A stretch of DNA of 11,138 nt from Funneliformis mosseae (Eukaryota > Glomeromycota > Glomeromycetes > Glomerales > Glomeraceae): positions 1 to 11,138 of the forward strand of contig CAJVPP010003640.1 of the NCBI GenBank assembly GCA_910592005.1. The letters run 5' to 3'. This document shows, in pieces, positions 6,860 through 11,138 of this stretch (positions are counted from its first letter, which is position 1; each line of letters begins with the position of its first letter). The translations under genes were made by a program, and so were the position numbers. The notes beneath the pieces are model-generated. The model saw only the letters and a program-made list of their open reading frames with translations, had not been told where the DNA came from and made no database searches.

Positions 6860-8865
6860 ACTATCTTTTAAAACAACTATATAAAATAAATAAATTCTTA
6901 TATTCTTATTTTAAATTAAATAAAAAACTTATTTATTAATAATTTCTTAATAAAACATTAAAATTAATTTTATTAATATAATAATTATATATAAAAATAT
7001 AGTTTAATATATATTTTAAAGTAATTCAATTTTAAAATTCATTTATTTGTAAATTAATTAAATTACTTTACCACTAATAAAAGTTGTAAAATTTCTTAAT
7101 AAATCATAAAATTATATAATTAAAATTACTTTTTATAATAAATTTTTAATATTTTATTATAATTAATATTATTAAAAGTAAATTTTAACAAAATTATCAA
7201 AGGTTAATAATAAAATTTTTTAATATAAAATTTCTTAAATTTAGCATATAAATAATTTTAATTATTTATTAAATCATAAAAACTACTATGTTATAATATA
7301 TATTTATAAAATTATTTAAAAGTAAACTTTAAAAAAATTTTAATTTTTTATAAAAATAAATTAAAAAAAATTTTTTATTTGCAAATCTCTATAATTTAAG
7401 AAATAATAATTAATTAAATAAAACTATTAATTAAATTATTATATATAATCTAAAAATAATTAGCATAATAATAATTATTTTAAATATATATATTATATTA
7501 AAAAAGAATATATATAAATTTTTCATTTTTAATATAAAAATTAAATTAAAATAAATTTTATTTATTTAAATTAATTATATAAAGTTTTTATAAATAATAT
7601 TTAATTATAAAATTTAATTTATCAATAAAAATAGAAACATTTTTAAAAAAATAATTTTTAATTATATATAAGGTATTTAAATACTATATAAAACTTAAGA
7701 AATAGATAATTAATATTTGTAGTATAAAAAATTTTCTAAATTTCTAAATTAATTAATAAAAATAAAATATAATAAAATATAAAATAAAACAATAAATAGC
7801 AACCTAATTTAATAACTAATTTTAATTAATAAGTTTTTATTATTAAAATTAATAATATAATACTTTGTAAATTTATATTTAATTATATTAAAATATTAAA
7901 TATATTTCAATAATTTAATAAATTATATAAAAAAATTAAAAATAAAATTTTATTAAAATTATAAAAAGAAAAAATTTTATAAATTAAAATATAATTATTT
8001 TACTAAATTTAATTATTAAAATAAATAAATTATTTATAATAATTATTTTTTAGTTAAATATTATAAAATAAATTAAATTATGATTAAAATAAATATTATA
8101 AACTTTATAAATAAAAAATAAAATAATTAATATATATATTTAATAATTATATTAATTATATAACTTAAAACTAGTAAAAATAATATAATTTTATAAATAA
8201 AAATATATATATATATTAATTTTAAATTTAATTATAAAATATTTTAACTCTACATTTATAATATTTATATTTTAAAATTAGTAATTATATTATTAGTTTT
8301 AATTAAAGTCTATATACAAATTATTTATTAAAAATAATAAGTTATCTTTTTAATTTGTCTGCAATTTTATTTAATAATTAAAATTTTTTTAATAATTAGT
8401 TTTCTAAATAAAAATTAAATATAAAATAATGTAATTAATAATTTTTTTAAAATTAAATATAAGTTAAAATTTTAAACTTATATATATTTTACTATCTTTT
8501 TGATTTCAGAAATAAAGAAATGATCTATGAATAATAATCTGTATAATAATACTTAAATAATAATTAAAAAAACTTACTATTATAAATAATAAAAATTATT
8601 AATTTCAAAAATTAATAATAAATTCTAAAAAGAAATTGAAGGAGAAAAAAAGATTAGAAGAAATAAAAAAGAAATTAAAAAAAAACTTATTTTTTATAGA
8701 TAACAAAAATTAACAATTTGAATTGAAGAAATATTAGTTAAAATAGTTTAAATTAGCTAAAAATTAGATGGCTGATTTGATATTCTTTATGATCAATTTA
8801 CCATATTTTCTGATTTATACAAATACATGCTGATAGATCCAATTGGGCATAACCATTTAACATCA
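6860..8865. other. extremely AT-rich, gene-free block (left part)
   Basis: Composition drops abruptly to almost pure A and T. A sampled line at 7321-7380 has only 2 G/C in 60, and 7021-7080 has 8 in 60. Stop codons occur in every frame at short intervals, so no protein gene is possible as it stands. (TA)n and poly(A)/poly(T) microsatellites are frequent, for example near 8200-8217. One short Lys/Glu-rich frame at 8603-8713 is the only coding-like trace. From about 8760 the G+C rises a little. No tRNA or rRNA signature was seen. Confidence 0.75.
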
Positions 8866-8998
8866 AATTTAGAACTAAATTCAACTATAAATCAGCTTAA
8901 ATTGACCTTAATTAAGCATTAATTCAGCATTAATTTAGAACTTAAATAATCATAAATCAGCCTAAAATTGACCTCAATTTGATATTAATTCAATCAAA
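8866..8998. repeat. two-copy ~66-bp direct repeat
   Basis: Two adjacent copies share ordered landmarks at 65-66 base spacing: TTTAGAAC at 8868 and 8934, ATAAATCAGC at 8887 and 8952, TTGACCT at 8902 and 8968, and ATTAATTCA shortly after. The copies differ by substitutions and small indels, so the duplication is not recent. Confidence 0.6.
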
Positions 8999-9387
8999 TA
9001 AGCATATAAATCAATACATTTTATTTATTAAATTTATTAAATATTAAAATTTTATTAATAATAAAAACCTAATATAAATTCACAAAAATATAATAAAAAT
9101 ATTATCAAAATTTATTGATTAATTTCCTATTTAACAAATATAAGCAAAAAAGTGGAAATACTATGTAAAATAATAAAGATATAATTCATTTTCCTTTTAA
9201 ATCCCTTAAATCATCCTAAATCTTTATTATCTAATATTGTCATTTTCAAAAAAATAATAAAATAATAAATATATATTCTATTTTCTATCTAAAAATCATT
9301 TGAAATTATCTAAAAATATAAAAAATAATAAATAAAATAATAAAAAATAAAAATCTACCACTTCTTATCAAATTACTTAAAATTATA
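8999..9387. other. AT-rich spacer without recognisable features
   Basis: This is A/T-dominated DNA with a slightly pyrimidine-rich patch at about 9181-9240 and A/T-only runs around 9250-9360. I see no open frame of useful length, no RNA gene and no clear repeat. Confidence 0.6.
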
Positions 9388-9990
9388 GTTTTTTATTATA
9401 GAAATAAAAAAATCAGTTCATTATTTAAAGTTAACTGATAAATTAATAAAATTCAATTTGAGTTTCATCTAAATTTGATAGTTAGATGTATGTTTCTATT
9501 ATAAAAAAAAAAAATCAGTTTATTACTTTAAAAATTTAACAAAAATTCAACTTAAGTTCATCAATTTTAATAGCTAAAGATATATTTCTATTATAAAAAG
9601 TAAAAAAAAATCAGTTTATTTTTTATTTATTTTTTAAAAAATTGACTAAATTTTAACTTAAATTTTGTTTAATTTTATAGTTAAAAGTATGTTTCTATTA
9701 TAAAAAGTAAAAAAATCAGTTTATCATTTTGAAAAATTAACTAAAATTCAACTTTTTCTTTATCTGATTTTGATATTTGATGGTATATTTCTATTATAAC
9801 AAATAAAAAAAATTAGTTTATTATTTTAAAAAGTTGACTAAAATTTAACTTATATTTCAGCTTATTATTCATCCAATTTTGATAATTAGAGATATATTTC
9901 TATTATAAAAAGTAAAAAAAATTAGGTTATTATTTGTAAAGTTGACTAAAATTTAACTTAAGTTTTTTTTGTTTTTAAGATGATTTTTTT
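9388..9990. repeat. degenerate tandem array, six to seven units of ~92-109 bp
   Basis: A recurring unit begins TTTCTATTATA, continues with an A-rich run and ATCAGTTTATT (or ATTAGTTTATT), then TTGACTAAAATTTAACTTAAG, then a T-rich piece with TTTTGATA and TTAGA. The unit start occurs at 9493, 9585, 9692, 9788 and 9897, with a diverged first unit at about 9390 and a decayed remnant near 10065-10095. Spacings are 92, 107, 96 and 109 bases. The unit ends differ by indels in the T- and A-runs. This looks like a minisatellite or satellite, or the worn internal repeats of a transposon. Confidence 0.75.
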
Positions 9991-10162
9991 TCAATATTTT
10001 GATGATATTTAAAAAAAGAAAATTTGAAAATGATTATAAAAAGATAAAGTTTTAAAATTATTTTTAAAAAGTAAAAAAATTAAGCTTATTTATATAAATA
10101 TACTGATATTATTTTAGCAAATCAATTTAATCGAAAATTCAATTTATTAGAATAATAAAACC

Positions 10163-10224
10163 ATCATATCTAAAAAATAAGAAATGTATCATATCTAAGA
10201 AATGATAAATTATTATACCTAAGG
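10163..10224. repeat. three-unit 24-25 bp tandem repeat
   Basis: Units starting at 10163, 10188 and 10212 share AT(C/T)ATA(T/C)CTAA followed by an A-rich segment. The third is incomplete. It lies about 170 bp right of the larger array. Confidence 0.5.
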
Positions 10225-11023
10225 TTACTTGTCTAAACTTATTTTGAATTTAGCAAAATGTTTAAACTATAGTTTTACAAAAATTTTATGATTTCTATCA
10301 ATTTTCATTGATTGGTTGATTAACTGATCAAATTGTTTGACTTATCTGAAAATAGAAAATAGATCAAGAATATCTTACCTCTGATAGACTTACTTTCTGG
10401 AGATTCTAATATTTTTGAACTCAAAATGAAGTAACAGGAATTGAAATTTATTGAGAGAGGGAAGAAAAGAAAATATAAAAATTTTTTTCTAACACTCAAA
10501 ATGATTGGGTTATTTTAGTTAAATTTTATGTAACTTAGTATAGCATTAATCATACTTGTTATTTATCACAATTGAAAATTTCATTCTATAAGTTAACCAT
10601 CAAAAATTCCACGTTTGATTAATTTCTAATATTTTTTTTAAATAATAATTATATATATATATATAAAGTTCAATTTGATTCTATTAAATTATTTACTGTA
10701 TTTAATACATAATAAACATCTTTTTCTTACTATTTATTCATAATGTTTATGAAAAAATCCTTTACATATAAAATATTATTTAATCTATTAAATAAATAAT
10801 AAATTATAATTAAATTAAATAAATAAAATCAAATATGTATATATAAAATACTATATATAAAATAATATTGCATTAAAATCAGAGAATAAGTAGGTAAATA
10901 TTAATATTATTTTATATATTGCAACAATTTTATATATAAGAAAAAATTTATATATTGAATAATTATTTATTTTTAAATAATATTTAGATTTAAAACAAAT
11001 TTATGATTAAAGTTCTAAATGAG
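10225..11023. other. AT-rich region without a supportable gene (right part)
   Basis: Stop codons are dense in all frames. Visible landmarks are a purine-rich run at about 10450-10480, two copies of CTCAAAATGA near 10420 and 10496, and a (TA)n run near 10650-10666. The purine run could suggest a retroelement polypurine tract, but no long terminal repeat, primer-binding site or coding remnant supports that. Confidence 0.55.
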
Positions 11024-11127
11024 TCAAATCGAGTCAAGTTTAAAGATCAACTTTATTTAACTCTCTTTTTTCAAGTTGAATCAAGTCAAATTTATTTTAT
11101 AAAATCTTTCAATTTGATTTGATTCGA
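11024..11127. repeat. imperfect 24-bp fold-back at the right edge
   Basis: The segment 11024-11047 and the reverse complement of 11104-11127 match at 19 of 24 positions, and four of the five differences are transitions. The 56-base spacer contains further related motifs (TCAACTT, then AAGTTGA and TCAAGTCAAA). This suggests an old palindromic or nested repeat, possibly a decayed transposon end; the window ends 11 bases later. Confidence 0.45.
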
Positions 11128-11138
11128 GTTATATAAAT

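Noticed and set aside
8603..8713. Short Lys/Glu-rich coiled-coil-like frame in the AT-rich block
   Set aside because: It is only 36 codons with no ATG, and it arises from A-rich purine sequence. It may be a transposon relic but cannot be supported.
9388..9990. CRISPR array
   Set aside because: The repeats are long, degenerate and without unique spacers of constant length, and the context is eukaryotic.
10450..10480. Retrotransposon polypurine tract
   Set aside because: There is no adjacent long terminal repeat, primer-binding site or coding remnant of reverse transcriptase or integrase.

Overview
The window looks like nuclear DNA of an AT-rich filamentous fungus. The signs are many short (70-95 bp) GT...AG introns, a FluG-type fusion protein, very AT-rich intergenic DNA with long A and T homopolymers, and a small DNA-transposon-like element. 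The combination fits an arbuscular mycorrhizal (Glomeromycotina, Rhizophagus-like) genome best, but the placement is by general resemblance only. Nothing suggests bacterial operons, phage or CRISPR.

Layout: (1) Bases 3-122 hold the last 39 codons of a gene entering from the left on the plus strand. (2) Bases 123-1924 hold no gene I can support, but contain a perfect 12-bp inverted repeat (244-274) and a set of three hairpin-forming repeats (427-493). (3) Bases 1925-2336 (+) encode a compact two-exon bZIP transcription factor of 111 residues. (4) Bases 6155-2745 (-) encode a ten-exon, 895-residue FluG/NodGS-type protein: an N-terminal amidohydrolase barrel fused to a C-terminal glutamine-synthetase-like domain. 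All nine introns join in phase, and the protein reads from an ATG to a TAG. The bZIP and FluG-like genes converge, with candidate poly(A) signals only about 60 bp apart. (5) About 145 bp upstream of the FluG-like start lies a ~260-bp GC-richer block with inverted ends and internal ~48-bp repeats (about 6301-6565), probably a MITE. It is followed by a pair of hairpins with matching loops (6764-6859).

From about 6860 to the right end the composition changes abruptly to extreme A+T with no supportable gene. This 4.3 kb is not featureless. It holds a two-copy 66-bp repeat (8866-8998), a six-to-seven-unit degenerate array of ~92-109 bp units (9388-9990), a three-unit 24-25 bp repeat (10163-10224), and an imperfect fold-back at the right edge (11024-11127).

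The bZIP and FluG-like genes need not be functionally linked. In Aspergillus nidulans FluG acts upstream of asexual sporulation, so a FluG relative in a fungus that may propagate only by asexual spores is of interest, but its role here is inference. I see no clearly undescribed multi-gene system. The most notable items are the substituted active-site positions of the synthetase domain, a long overlapping upstream reading frame on the bZIP mRNA, and the repeats.
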